Shown: piece by piece, positions 22,398-33,679 of the stretch
Numbering within the stretch: position 1 is the stretch's first letter
Layout: every line of letters begins with the position of its first letter
Assembly: GCA_012934845.2 (NCBI GenBank)
Contig: WNNJ02000009.1
Span: 124,001-188,000, forward strand
From: Pomphorhynchus laevis
Lineage: Eukaryota > Acanthocephala > Palaeacanthocephala > Echinorhynchida > Pomphorhynchidae
Direction of reading: 5' to 3'
Length of the DNA: 64,000 nt
The notes under the pieces: model-generated
The model's database searches: none
What the model was told of the DNA's origin: nothing
Seen by the model: the letters and a program-made list of their open reading frames with translations, nothing else
Program-made: the position numbers and the translations under genes

Positions 22398-22571
22398 CAG
22401 CCTCGCGTGGCCGAATGGTGGAGGCGTGTGCATTGCAAACTCTATGTACGGGGTTCAAACCTCTCGCATCATGCACTCTCTATTGACTTCTCTGTAAGCA
22501 CACGTCAAAGCCGCAAGATCGCGTTGTCGAAAGACGTAGGGGCACCCGGTGATGAAGCGTGACCACTCTTC
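22398..22571 (+). mobile_element. tRNA-derived SINE, copy 1, with target-site duplication
   Basis: The head carries an RNA polymerase III A box (TGGCCGAATGG, 22408-22418) and B box (GGTTCAAACC, 22452-22461) at tRNA-like spacing; GTGGCCGAATGGTGGAGGCG most resembles a Ser/Leu-type tRNA head. The ~110-bp body after the head is shared with copy 2 at 5501-5675. Flanks ATTAGTATTATT (22386-22397) and ATTAGTATTGTT (22572-22583) are a 12-bp direct repeat with one mismatch, as expected for LINE-mobilised insertion. No long A tail is visible. Confidence 0.8.
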
Positions 22572-22599
22572 ATTAGTATTGTTATTACACATATGATAA

Positions 22600-24150
22600 T
22601 TGTGTACTATCGATATACGCGTCAAGTGCGTTTTATTCGATCAATAGAGAAGTTGATATGCATAACATTGAAAACGGCATATGTCCCTCTATAACATATG
22701 CCCCTCTATGACAACGGCACTAAGATATATGTACATGCAACCAGCTCAATTATGTCTTGGAGGTGATAGTTTGTTCTCCACTGAGGGATTCACTAAAGAT
22801 CCGTTCGCTATCGCTGCATCTTCAATGGATTCAATGCCCCTTATTGCCGAAATAAGTAAAGCGGTTCCGAACGTACTGCAGCGATGGTACGCTGATGACT
22901 CAAATTTTGTTGGAGGGTACGAAGATTTGACCAGAGTCTATGATATACTATTACACAAGGGACCGTTTTATGGTTATAATGTAAATGTTAGCAAAACGCA
23001 AATACACTCACATAACAATATCACTAATCGGGGAATAATGCATACTGTCAATCACACAACAACCGGAATCAATATTTTAGGTGTGGCGATTGGTACTGAT
23101 CAATACGTCGAGGAAGCGATCGAGAGTAAGTGTTCAACTTGGTCTACGTAGACCGTTTGACTGAGGCAACGCTACATAATATTTCGAAGCATAGAGAAGG
23201 CCTTTATCGTAATAGATTGGAAGACAAGCTCACGGAGCTAGATATCACTACACACGATGTAATCTTACATTCTTCAATGTCAGGGGCGTCCACGTGGCTG
23301 AGTGCTTTACCACTTGCCAATGAAAAGTTTCATATAAGTCGAAATGAATTTATTGATGCCTTGAGTGCTCAATATGGATGGTGTTTTCCAAACCTCATGC
23401 AGACTCAATGTGCATGTGGGACTGTTTTTTCGACTGCGCGTGCTTTATCTTGTAAAAACGGAGTTATGACCATGATTTGACATGATGCTATTCGAGATAT
23501 ACTAGTATATGAACTCAAGGTAATATGTCACGGAGTATCAACTGAACCAGTATTGAATGTTGTTCCTAACGCGATGATCTTTGATAATGAATACACCTCG
23601 AGAGAATGCAATGCACGTTAAGAGAATGCAATCATTAAGAGAATACAATCGTTAAGAGAATGCAATCATCGAGAGAATGCAATCACGATTAAAAGATGAA
23701 CGATTCGAGCGTGCGTTCCTGAATGTAAACATATTTTTACCTTTTGCTCAATCGAACATCAATAGAACCCCGTTATCTTCCTTCGCTTACAATGAAACTT
23801 GGAAGCGTTCAAAATACGAACGAGTAACTCTAATTGAACATGGAATTTTCGTCCCAACGATTTTCTCTACTGCCGGTAGAATCAGCGATGCGGCCATGCA
23901 ACTCATCCGGCTTATCGCCGCCAAACAAGCTCAACATAATCATCAGCCTTACACAGACAATCTCAGCCATTCGAAGAGGCGAATTGGCCTTGTCATAGCA
24001 CGTGCCGCGTCAGCTTGCATTAGGAGTCCCAGGTCTTTGAAAAACAAGATAGGTTCTGATAATAATAGTGTTTACTCGACTATGGAATGTGCTCGAATTG
24101 ATGACTAAAATATTCATGGGCCCATTCGCGGGAACCTTATTTGTGTAAAT
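22600..24150 (+). mobile_element. RLE-1 LINE copy B, 5'-truncated
   Basis: Starts inside the RT palm (SINRE near 22645) just after the SINE. Segments: 22681-23151 with EGFTKDPFA and RWYADDSNFVG (YADD kept; the G of QGD is lost), then a deletion of the thumb, 23130-23480 with SGASTWLSALP and the knuckle C-A-C-G..., then 23677-24108 with RFERAFLNVNIFLPF, KYERVTLIEHG and IFSTAGRIS. A tandem array at 23600-23690 replaces the codons expected for the first nuclease acidic motif. The 3' end carries GCCCATTCGCGGGAACC as in copy A, then an AT-rich tail. Inactive. Confidence 0.9.
23600..23690 (+). repeat. ~19-bp tandem array inside RLE-1 copy B
   Basis: About five imperfect units of the type GAGAGAATGCAATCATTAA run head to tail across the nuclease coding region. 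No other copy has it, so it expanded after insertion. Confidence 0.85.
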
Positions 24151-24179
24151 AAAGAATATTAAATAAAATAATAATAAAA

Positions 24180-24815
24180 TCATTAATAATTATTATCCAT
24201 GGAACACTCGCTCACATATAGGCTGGGTGGACTGCCGTCAATGCGGTATGATGCTATGCATGATATTTTATTTCAGAATCTAACGGAGGTTTGCCAAAAT
24301 GTTCAGGTTGAATCAGTTTTGTTTCCCGTACATAATGTTGTGTTCACAAATCCAGCAACAACTCGTGATTATTACGTAAGACTAGACATATCATTCTCAA
24401 GACTTTTCGGTAACAGAACGGTGCGTACTATCATGGACGTATGCGGTTTCAACGAGTTCGCACTTTCAAACAGCTCGAAATAGTGGGTGCTTGTTTCGAA
24501 TACAATGAAACAAGAAAGAAAAGCAAGTACTTGGAACGTGTAGTTGCAGTGGAACACGTCTCATTCATACCAATTGTATTTTTTCATTATGATGGTTCTA
24601 GCAAAGAAGCTCTTTATTTGCTACAGCGGATCGCCATGCTTGAATCACAACCAAATGCCCTCTAGTATTCACAACAAATTTCGAAACCTCACGCAAGCTT
24701 AAGTATCAATTTACGGATAATGATTTCACGATGTATTCGCGGTGCGAAGTCGTTAAGGCATAATCCATCTCCCTCGAATGGATTGTGCTAGTATTCGACT
24801 TAATATCTGATTAAG
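24180..24815 (+). mobile_element. RLE-1 LINE copy C (nuclease end only)
   Basis: Begins after an AATAATTATTAT stretch and carries only the last part: LPSMRYDAMHDILFQN, VRLDISFSRLFGNRTVRT.MDV (nuclease core), then after a frame change NETRKKSKYLERVVAVEHVS, IPIVF, and a decayed SINLRIMISRCIRGAKSLR tail. A severely 5'-truncated insertion directly downstream of copy B. Confidence 0.85.
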
Positions 24816-25239
24816 CAACTTATATAGATTAATCAATCGCGTTGTAGATTTTTGGTTCGAAGAACGTAAAATAAAAGACAATATATGAGATGGCGAAGTG
24901 CTAATATATGTTTTTCACTTAGATATGTATTTTTATTTGATCTGCAGATTTTTATGCGGACACAAATTAGGCAAAAGGTTATCAAAATCTAAGTTTTGTT
25001 ATCAACTCATTTAAGTTGATCTACATTATTTAATTAGAAATCGAAAAAGCTTAAAGATGATATAATTTTGACTAATTTTGAAATTGTTTCATAAAATGTA
25101 TCGATGTTAATAATACTGGTTGATAATAGTTTAATAATTTTTTAAATTGAAATAAATAGTAATTAATAATTATTATAAAATTTTGAAATTAAAATTCATG
25201 ACTCCTATAATTTTATATTATTAGTAAAAGTTAATCCAA
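24816..25239. other. AT-rich, no gene seen
   Basis: Nothing recognised. Confidence 0.4.
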
Positions 25240-25410
25240 GGTGCAAAATTAGATTTTCTTTGCAGTAATAGATCTGTCAACGCCACCGTTACTGGTAGCG
25301 TATCCATTTCTCGAGTCTTAACAAAAGCAGTTTGTAATTTTATTTTTCTGAAATTAATCGAAAGGCTGGAGCAATCAACCGTAAATGTGTATCTGACGTC
25401 ATTACTTAAT
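25240..25410 (-). CDS. Possible exon of an unidentified gene
   Basis: The minus strand is open for about 60 codons (DVRYTFTVDCSSLSINFRK, QTAFVKTREMDTLPVTVALT, then LLLQRKSNFAPW) and GC content is higher than in the flanks. The plus strand is also open here (NRSVNATVTGSVSISRVLTK) after TTTCTTTGCAG, a good acceptor-like string, so the coding strand is uncertain. No protein recognised. Confidence 0.2.
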
Positions 25411-26454
25411 TAATTAAGTGATGTTAATAAGTAATACGATTGAAATTATGATGCCATCGTATCTTAGGATTTTTCAAATTCTAAGGTTCGTATTTACGTT
25501 TACATTTCTGCTATTTAGTAAGACAATTTTATATTAAAAGCATTCGAAATCTTGTCTTAAAAGCACTTTTAACGTCAACATAGTTTACGTAATTTCAAAT
25601 GTAATTTTAAAAATTAATTTAGTTAAACACTATTTTAAACTTGATTATGAAACTTTTAATGTTAGTGTAGATAATATAAAAAATAAATAATTATTGAACT
25701 GCTAAGCAAGCTGCCCTCAGTTTTAAAAAAGTTAATTTCAAAGTACACATCGACGTTGAAAATTGAAGTTCGTTAGGGTCTACGTTAGGATATTATCTTT
25801 CGTCTTAAATAACTGCAAGGTTCATTTCCACAATGCTATAACTACGTGATTCAAAAAAATCGCGAAATATATTTTATTTCACTGTAAATAGATTTAAGCG
25901 TATAATGAAATCATTATAAAGCGCATATGAATTAAATAAAGAAAAATTGCAGTATACATTTCTATACTTTAAGACTAACAAAGTTATAATTTGTGCAATA
26001 TTTATCGGTTTCGTAGCTATGCAGAAAATATGTTATTTAAAATAAGTTCATCTGCTCAAGAGCGTCGATATCATAAATTCAACTTGGATTTATGTTATAT
26101 TTCTTAAAAAATGGAAATCACGTATGTTCGATAAACTTTATACACTATTTGTTCGAGCTTAAAAGTTCGATCTTTATACTTATAAGTTCGATCATTTTGA
26201 TATTCTATTTTAATTGTGAAGAATTCAATTCTGTTGTTGATGATAAATAGGCATATTTGAAATCAAATTTACACCTTTTAAATACATACTTAAATATGGT
26301 CATTACAATGATCTTATTTGTATTTATCGAATTTATGAATATAAATTCGCTAAATACAATATCGTGAACATTTGCTTATCTGTCATATATATTGTTCATT
26401 TATTAGACTATTTGGATTATTCATAACCTGTTATTTATTAGTCAATCATAAACG
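25411..26454. other. AT-rich, no gene seen
   Basis: A palindrome near 25410 (TTAATTAATTAA) and short open segments on the minus strand near 25700-25830. Nothing I can support as a feature. Confidence 0.4.
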
Positions 26455-26530
26455 GACTGAACAATAGGAGCCGAAACCTAATAACATAGCAGTTCATTTA
26501 GATGATATCTAATCCTTATTCTGTGTATAT
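26455..26530 (+). repeat. Penelope-associated terminal repeat, copy 6 (right half)
   Basis: Starts in the middle of the unit (GGAGCCGAAACC, AACATAGCAGTTC, GATGATATCTAATCC) and is followed by ~50 bp resembling the sequence between RT stop and repeat at 11770, then by a complete copy. Confidence 0.7.
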
Positions 26531-26559
26531 GCTTTGTATTAGAATAGGGTACAATAGAT

Positions 26560-26790
26560 AATCAAATTTAATTAGTGGAAATACGTCATTAGCACGTGTT
26601 TGGCCCTGCTGCTATGTTTGGTCAAGGAATAGGGACCGAAACCTGATAGCATAGCAGTTCCTCCTGATGACATCTAGTTATAATTCTGATACAACGTCTA
26701 TTATTAATTAGTCAATTTATAAAAATTGACTTTTATTTTAAATTTCAATTTTAAATTTTGACTTGATATAAATATAAATTGTATAAAGTC
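26560..26790 (+). repeat. Penelope-associated terminal repeat, copy 7
   Basis: Complete copy: GTGTTTGGCCC, CTGCTATGTTTGGTC, AAGGAA, CCGAAACC, CATAGCAG, TTCCTCCTGATGAC and TCTGATACAACGTC, then the ATTGACTTTTATTTTAAATT stretch. Confidence 0.85.
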
Positions 26791-28309
26791 TTATTATTAT
26801 TTATTATTTATCTTTATTTTTGATTCATATATCGTATAAAATATTACATCACTAATATAATATTACATTACGTTATTTATAATATATGATATTTATACAA
26901 ATATATGTTATATATAATATTTACATAAAATGGTACATAATATAATAGAACTGTTCTGAAAATAAAATATTTATGTAATATATAAACAATATTATGTAAT
27001 AATATAAATATTATATGTAATATAATATAATATAAATATTATATGTAATATTATATAAGATTGTATAACAATCTTTCTTGCATTGATGCACCATGTTAAT
27101 TGGATTCATCAACTGCTATAGAAAACTACATTATTTACAATATATGATAATATTATTTATAATTATTTATAATTTATAAATAATTAGATAAATGATTAGA
27201 TAACATTAGTTGAATTATTAATTTAATAATTTGAAGCATTAATTCAATTATTAAACAAAATATAATTTTAAAATTGCACCATTAAATATAAAACAGGGAA
27301 TCGATAACAATACTTTTAATAAAAACAGTAGAACTCCATTATTAAGGCGAAATCGAAATTTCACCATTACAATGTGGATCACCCTATCATTTGAGTAGAT
27401 TCACACAATCGATAATTTTTTAAAAACTTATGCAATTTGAAACAATTAAATTATTGACTTGTATTTATATAAACAATACACGAAACACGTTGAGAATATA
27501 TTCATACATTATATGAATATATATTATCATATATAATTATATTATATTGTTGATATATTATTACATTTTATATTTATTATGATATATAATAATTTTATCA
27601 TTATTACGGAATTATTATTTTGCCCGACGACTTTAGATCAATATCTTTATATCGTTTTTACTATTAACTTGCCAAGGGTAATCTTAACTCTAGCTATTTA
27701 TTTTGCCCGACGACTTTAGATCAATCCCATTATATCGTTCTTACTATTAACTTGTCAAGGGTAATCTTAACTCTAGCTACTTATTGCTAAAAATGTGTAT
27801 TGCTTATTGCTTCTTAGTTCAACGCTTGTTCTAAGAAGTCAAGTTCTACACTTAGGCTTGTTTCTAATTTCTTAAATTCTTTTTTTTCTCTTAACGAGAT
27901 TGTGACGTCGACAATTTTGTAAATTGGTATCTGAGAATCAGTGTATGAAGAACTTTAGATCAATCCTTTTATATCGTTCTTACTATCGACTTTTCGAAAT
28001 AATCTTAGCTCAAGCTGATTTATATTGTTAAGGCGTATTTTATAGTATAAAATACGTAAAGTCATTTATAGGATCTGATTTATAAAATTCTATTTAAAAA
28101 TACGAATTTCTAAAATAACAGGTGATAGTTACCATAAAATATTTGTGCATTCAAACAAAACATTTATCGAGATCAAAATAGAGATAGAATTTAATATATT
28201 TTGATCTTTCCTGCATTGATGCACCATGTAAATTGGATTCATCAACTGCTATAGAAAACTATATTATTGAAACAATTACATATGGTTTTACGTGAGATTT
28301 AATTCCATA
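26791..28309. repeat. AT-rich region with short direct repeats
   Basis: No gene seen. A ~55-bp phrase (TGCATTGATGCACCATGT, then GGATTCATCAACTGCTATAG) occurs at 27084-27137 and 28210-28264. A 93-bp unit starting TTGCCCGACGACTTTAGATC is repeated in tandem at 27621 and 27714, with a diverged partial copy near 27950-28020. Confidence 0.8.
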
Positions 28310-28345
28310 TTCGACAAGGGCGTATTGAAACTTTCTTCCTGATCT
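28310..28345 (+). repeat. Left member of a 36-bp direct repeat
   Basis: TTCGACAAGGGCGTATTG and the following 18 bp recur at 32959-32994 with one difference. The two members bracket RLE-1 copy F plus the Jockey-like fragment. Confidence 0.85.
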
Positions 28346-28496
28346 GTATTATTATCATTAACGTTTCATCAGAGTTTGAAATTCTTAGCTGCTAATTAAT
28401 AACTACTTACAAGAATAGTAACATTCTTGTAATATTACTATTACATGTATTTATGTATGTATTTATACATACATAAATACAATCTAAAGTAAATAC

Positions 28497-28612
28497 AGAC
28501 CATCGACAACGACAACCATCGACAACATCGACAACGACAACCATCGACGACATAGACAACGACAACCATTGACGACATCGACAACGACAACCATCGACGT
28601 CATCGACAACGT
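28497..28612 (+). repeat. CATCGACAACGACAAC minisatellite
   Basis: About eight imperfect units of ACCATCGACAACG type end about 60 bp before the first codons of RLE-1 copy F. The same motif, on the same strand relative to the element, precedes the L2/CR1-like ORF1 at 41350-41510. Long frames across this array (Ser/Val-rich) are repeat artefacts. Confidence 0.9.
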
Positions 28613-28673
28613 TAAAACAAAAGTCTTGGTTATTAAAATTCTTACATTTGAGATAAATAACATACAAATAATG

Positions 28674-31298
28674 ACATGCGGGAAGCCGTCGAACACAACA
28701 AGGTGTTGCAACTGTAATGGTTCCGCAGCTGCATGTAAACGTTGCCGATGTGCAAAAGATTCCAAACGCTGTATCCACTGTCAGGCCCCGAATAGTCGCA
28801 ATCAAACAACATCTTGTGATAATAACGAAGCCGAAATTATCCCGACAACTGTTACTGCAAGCTATCCAACAATTGATTCTGCGAGCAATCTAACAATTAA
28901 TACAGACAGAAACACTGTATCAACGCTAAACTCAAATTTGTCAGTTCAAATAGTCGCAAGCATGGAAACCACCAGTCATGTAGATCATATATCGTATTAT
29001 GGCACGATATTTGAGGAATGCATTAAATGGCGTCCGAACCTTTTCGACTTACTCGATGCACAGCTAGTGTCCAGTTTGTTGGGATTTTAGCGAATCTGTA
29101 CGAAGACGCTGCTTGTTCCACAGATAGTGAGAACCAATCATTGAGAATGGCGACAATATTTTGTCAGCTAATGAGACAAAAAGTTGAATGCAAGAAAGTG
29201 AGTGTCATTCGGAAAGTGCTAGAACGCAGACTGAACCTATGGAGAAACAATAACATTCCGAGTTTGTTTGAGGAGAGTAAAATACTACAAGAGCGTGTGA
29301 AAAATCGCATACTCGAGACTATAGAGAATCTATCAGAGAATAAATGGCATGGAGAGTTTGTGAGATTGATTCGAAATGGAAAAATAAGACGGGCGATGAA
29401 ATTACTAGAAACGGGTACTACTCAATCGGGTTTACAGACTATGCGACATGATTGCAGATGACAACGTGAGGCAAGTACTCCAACACCTACATCCAGATGC
29501 AGAGGCTGTATAAGCGGAATGTATTCTCAAATCAAAATTACCCGATTGTAAAGATCATCATCACACTATCTTCTTTTCAATAGACAAAGATGCCATTCGG
29601 AGTGCCGCAAAAAGAACACGTGGTAGCTGTGGGCCTTCCGGTATGAATGCGGTTGATTGGTGCGACGTGTTGCATAATTATAACCACGAATCTCTCCGTC
29701 TTTCTAATGCTCTGGCCGATATTGCGATACGTATTGCAACTGACCACGTCAGTGAGATAAATATGCAGGCGTTATCTGCAAGCAGACTAATTCCCTTAAA
29801 TAAGAATCGGGGTTTGGCCAATTGGGATAAGGAAAGTGAGTAGAAGAATAATATCGAAAGCGATATTGCTCACGGTGTCTGACGATCTTCAGAATGTCGC
29901 AGGGAACAAACAGCTTTGTGTTGGACAAAGGTGTGGCGCGGAAACGGTAGTACGCTCAATTAGGCAAACATTTTCGACGAACTCGCAAAATTGTGTTCTA
30001 CAAATAGATGCGAGGAATGCTTTCAACGCGATCAATAGGCAGTTATCTATAACCAACATTGAATTCATATGTCCGTCCATACATAACGCTCTGGAAAATT
30101 ATTATCAGCGACCGCCCATTTTATGTGTTGAAGACGAATTCGTTATTTCGAATGAAGGCTTTACTCAGAAGACCCCTTGCGATGGCCGCTTTTGCCGCAG
30201 CGTCAATTCCATTGATACAGGATCTACAGCGATGTGCCAGCAATGTGACACATCGTTGTTACGCGGATGACTTTTCGTATATCGGTTTACTTGAGGATAT
30301 ATCGCTTGAATGGAATAGGTTATTGACGATCGGTCCGAAATATGGATTTAATGTAAATGTCTCGAAATTTAATTTACTCGTACACTCAAATAACCCAGAC
30401 GAGGTCAAACAATTATTCAGGGAAACGGGCTTGAATATCACGTTGGAGGGAATTGTCGTTCTTGGGTGCCCTTGTGGAACAGCCGAATACATTGAGAATT
30501 TTGCGAAATCAAGGATCAAACTTTGAGTTAGGATAGTGGAAAACATAAGCGAACTCGCAGAAATTGATGCTCAAATAGCCTATTACGTTTATGTTCACGC
30601 GCTTCAACATAAATGGAGGTACTTAAGGCACACATGCCCGACAAAGGGATCATGGTTCACATCTCTTGAGAAATTAATTACAAACATTTTTCTTCCTAAT
30701 TTACTTGGACAAAATAACGTTGAAAAAGAAATCATAGAGATATGTATGCTGCCCACGAAACATGGAGGAATAGGTATATCAAATCCCATAGAAGAAGCCG
30801 AGATGGAGTATCAGCATTCGATACGGATATGTACGCCCCTAATTATGGGAATGTCGGGAACATGTTTAGGCAATGCTCATAAATGTGCGGTTGCCGAGAT
30901 AAAACAGGAAAGAAATTTAGCATCTCGCCTAAAATATGAGAGGACGTTGACAAGTTTGGACACCGATAAGAAGCAAGTCGTGATATATGCTTCACAACGT
31001 GGGATGTTATCTTGCTGTAGCAATCAACCGACATACGACAAACATTCACAACTGACCACCCAAGAATTTCAAGATGCCATGTGTGCTAGATATAATTTTC
31101 CACTAAGAAATGCAACACAAAGATGTGCATGCGGATCACCATCTACAGTTAATCATGCTATGTCATGTCGAAACGGAGGTGTCACAATTATCAGGCATAA
31201 CATTGTTCGTGATATTTTAGCTAACGAACTCGCTAAAGTGTGTTGTGATGTTTCTACAGAACCGATATTACAACCTGTACCCCGAAACCACGTATTTG
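28674..31298 (+). mobile_element. RLE-1 LINE copy F, 3'-truncated, inactive
   Basis: Starts with the Cys cluster (ATG 28674: MTCGKPSNTTRCCNCNGS, then C-x2-C-x-C, C-x2-C), WRPNLFDLL (29030), fingers with GPSGMN (29633), palm ARNAFNAINRQL (30010), YADD in CYADDFSYIG (30262), thumb, SSxL connector, knuckle C-A-C-G...H...C...RHN (31127-31200) and TEPILQPVPRNHVF. It stops at 31298, where antisense Jockey-like sequence begins, so the nuclease core and 3' tail are missing. At least five frame changes separate the pieces (28674-29089, 29027-29461, 29643-29843, 29836-30270, 30059-30526, 30536-31298). YADD is kept, with W before Y replaced by C. Confidence 0.9.
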
Positions 31299-32940
31299 TG
31301 CTACTGCACACTGTTGACTCTCCAAGCCTATTCCACAGAGATACAACTCACGGATCAAATTGGACAGCTCGTGATTTTCTTATCCTTTCACGTCGCAGGG
31401 TTAAACCGTGGCCTCGGAGGATATTGGATGAGCGCAAATGAAGACAATCTCTGAGTGGATGATACAAATCATTAAGAATTTGCCAGACCATACTCATATT
31501 GATGTACCGGCAGGTCCACGTGACAGTCTCAAGTCTAAGTGCTTTTAATCGAGCTCTATGAAGTAGCTCTATTTTGGTAGCTCTATGAAGTACCCTCTCT
31601 GAACTAATATGTTCTTTTGAATTTTGGGGATACACACACGGCGCAGCATATAGAAGACGGCTCAACACATGAGCAAAGATTAGCGGACGTAGGGCAAATT
31701 GATTGAGTGCAATGAAAGTGCGTCGAAGTTGACCGATTATCCCAAACGCATTTGAACAAGCATCTTCAGTATGTGTGACGGTACTCAAATCACTGTTTAT
31801 CCACACTCCCAAGTCCTTATATTTGTTCACTCGTTCTATATCACTGCTTTGAAAGCTATAATTAGCTAAAGATTGAGCATTTCCGCCACAAACACGTAAA
31901 TGTTTGCATTTTGATATATTTACAATCAACCTATTGTGCAGAGCCCAATTTTTGACTTCATCGATATCTCGTTGCAGTTTAACTACATCATTGGGTGAAC
32001 GAATTGCCCGCCAGATTTTCAAATCGTCTGCATATAAAAGCATCCGAGAATCAATAAATTCAGAGAGATCGTTGATGTAGACACTAAATGACAATGGACC
32101 CAATACTGAACCTTCAGGCACCCCTATATTACATGGCCGCGAAGAAGAGAAAAAATTATCTACATGCACACAATAACTACGATTGCTTAAAAACGATTTA
32201 ATCAATCTAACAAGCAAAAATGGAATGCCACTTTTCTCTAGTTTATTAAGCAGGAATCTATGGTCTACTCTGTCAAATGCCTTAGAGAAATCGAAGAATA
32301 TGATGTCAGTAGCAATTGATACGGCTTTATTAGCTGACCAATCAAGATGGGCTGCGAGTAGATTAGTAACTGTCGAATAACCCTTACGGAAACCATGTTG
32401 CTCAGAAGCTATTACATTATTCCCACTATAAAACTTGACCATATAACCATGTATAATTCGCTCCTACATTCTACAACATAAGCAAGTAATACCTTCTGGT
32501 CTGTAATTGTCTACTGAAGATATATCACCCTTTTTGAAGATGGGGTGAATGATCGATTGTTTCCACTCTTTTGGAAGAGTCGTATCAATAATAGATTGCC
32601 GAAATATGTTACAAAGTGGTGTATATATTGAGCCTGCTATTCGACGAAAATATATCGAAGGTAACAAATCAGCACCTTTGGAGTTTGTCTCTTTAAGACG
32701 ATGCAGTTCAGCTAAAACTTTCTCATGAGTTATCAAATTAGCGATGTCTAAACTAGGATATGAAACACTAGCACCTCTTATCGTCTCACTGTTCTGGATA
32801 GGTTCAGAATACTCGTTTGTAGTCTCTTTGTTCAAGTAAAAATGCCTTGAGAACATCTAATCAATGTCGTCTTCAATAACGCTATCAAAATATTAGCCAA
32901 TTGTTTTATTAGCGTTCCTACTAATATTCACATATAGAAA
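31299..32940 (-). mobile_element. Jockey-like LINE copy J1 (RT), truncated at both ends
   Basis: An APE-type LINE RT on the minus strand. 32856-32464 gives fingers (KEWKQSIIHPIFKKGD, NYRPEGITCLCCRM) and ends in a stop where other copies have Leu. The same frame goes on from 32442 with ERIIHGYM, EQHGFRKGYSTVTNLL, FFDFSKAFDRVDH, GVPEGSVLGP (family GVPQGSVLGP), LLYADDLKIW and NRLIVNISKCKHL, and a C-terminal region to RKSRAVQFD. Thus one nonsense codon interrupts about 470 codons. The endonuclease is missing 5', and the last ~75 bp seen in copy J2 are missing 3' at the junction with RLE-1 copy F. Confidence 0.9.
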
Positions 32941-32958
32941 GAGAGCTTTGGGATCATG

Positions 32959-32994
32959 TTCGACAAAGGCGTATTGAAACTTTCTTCCTGATCT
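32959..32994 (+). repeat. Right member of the 36-bp direct repeat
   Basis: Same orientation and, with one mismatch, the same sequence as 28310-28345. Confidence 0.85.
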
Positions 32995-33469
32995 TAATAT
33001 TCAGTAGATTTGATCATTACTTTATTGATAATCATATAAAACGTTATAATAATATGAAAATTATAAAAAATATTCATTTGTAATATTAAATATTAATTTA
33101 AAAATATAAAATATATATATTTACGTTTAATCAACAAGAAGTATTTTATTTTCGTGTTAAGATTCCTTCATAGCGCGATGGTCATTTGGATAATTCGATG
33201 GTTAATTTTAATTTTTATATTTCAAAAATCATGAAAATAAAAAATGTTAACAATTGAAAATATAGAAAAATAAAAAGGTTATATTTACCGTTATATTCTT
33301 ATTTTAAAAGATTATATTCCTATTTTAATACATACAACATAGCTGTATAATTTTAATATAATATTAATGATCCTTATTTATTTTTATTGGATACTTTAAA
33401 AGACTAAAATCTGTTTAAAACAGTCGAAATGTCATTTTAAGAGAATAATTGTGCAATGAACACACTCAC
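32995..33469. other. AT-rich; may hold the last phosphatase exon
   Basis: No recognised repeat. Downstream (on the minus strand) of the phosphatase exon ending at 33470, a short open stretch near 33435-33405 (NDISTVLNRF or FDCFKQIL in neighbouring frames) could be the C-terminus, but no clear acceptor precedes it. Confidence 0.25.
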
Positions 33470-33574
33470 CAAATACGGGTCTTTTATTTTCTTTATCCCT
33501 TTATTCAATCCGAATTTGCTTATATGTATAATCTCAGACGAACATTTAATTGGTTTCATCGCTTGAACATCTCT
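33470..33574 (-). CDS. LMW protein tyrosine phosphatase, exon 5
   Basis: The frame RDVQAMKPIKCSSEIIHISK, FGLNKGIKKIKDPYL aligns along its whole length with the family segment NLRDL...(AKI.LLG.Y.P....I.DPYY). The Asp of DPY is the general acid of the family and would be near residue 129, as in the human enzyme. A donor GTGAGT follows TTG at 33470. The exact 5' edge is uncertain: acceptor-like TTATTAAG would give an intron of 51 nt from exon 4, but the phases do not match, so a small indel, a missed micro-exon or decay is possible. Confidence 0.7.
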
Positions 33575-33625
33575 TAATAACAAAGCTTTTTGAAAAACAT
33601 TAACTAAAAATACCTACTCATATAC

Positions 33626-33679
33626 GCTTGAATCTAAGCAAACTATGTAATCGAAATCTGAATAATCGATCGTTGATAT
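33626..33679 (-). CDS. LMW protein tyrosine phosphatase, exon 4
   Basis: The 18 codons ISTIDYSDFDYIVCLDSS match the family stretch I...DF..FDYILCMDESN. The acceptor is TTGATAG, phase 0, fitting exon 3, which ends in ...HTARQ. The donor is AGC/GTATAT. It is separated from exon 3 by a 2.4-kb intron. Confidence 0.75.

Noticed and set aside
22398-22475. A functional tRNA gene
   Set aside because: A and B boxes are present, but no closed acceptor stem or discriminator region can be drawn, and the sequence continues into a body shared with a second dispersed copy, as in a SINE.
28407-28805. A Ser/Val/Cys-rich protein on the minus strand
   Set aside because: The frame crosses the CATCGACAAC minisatellite and the antisense of the RLE-1 Cys cluster; its repetitive residues come from the array.
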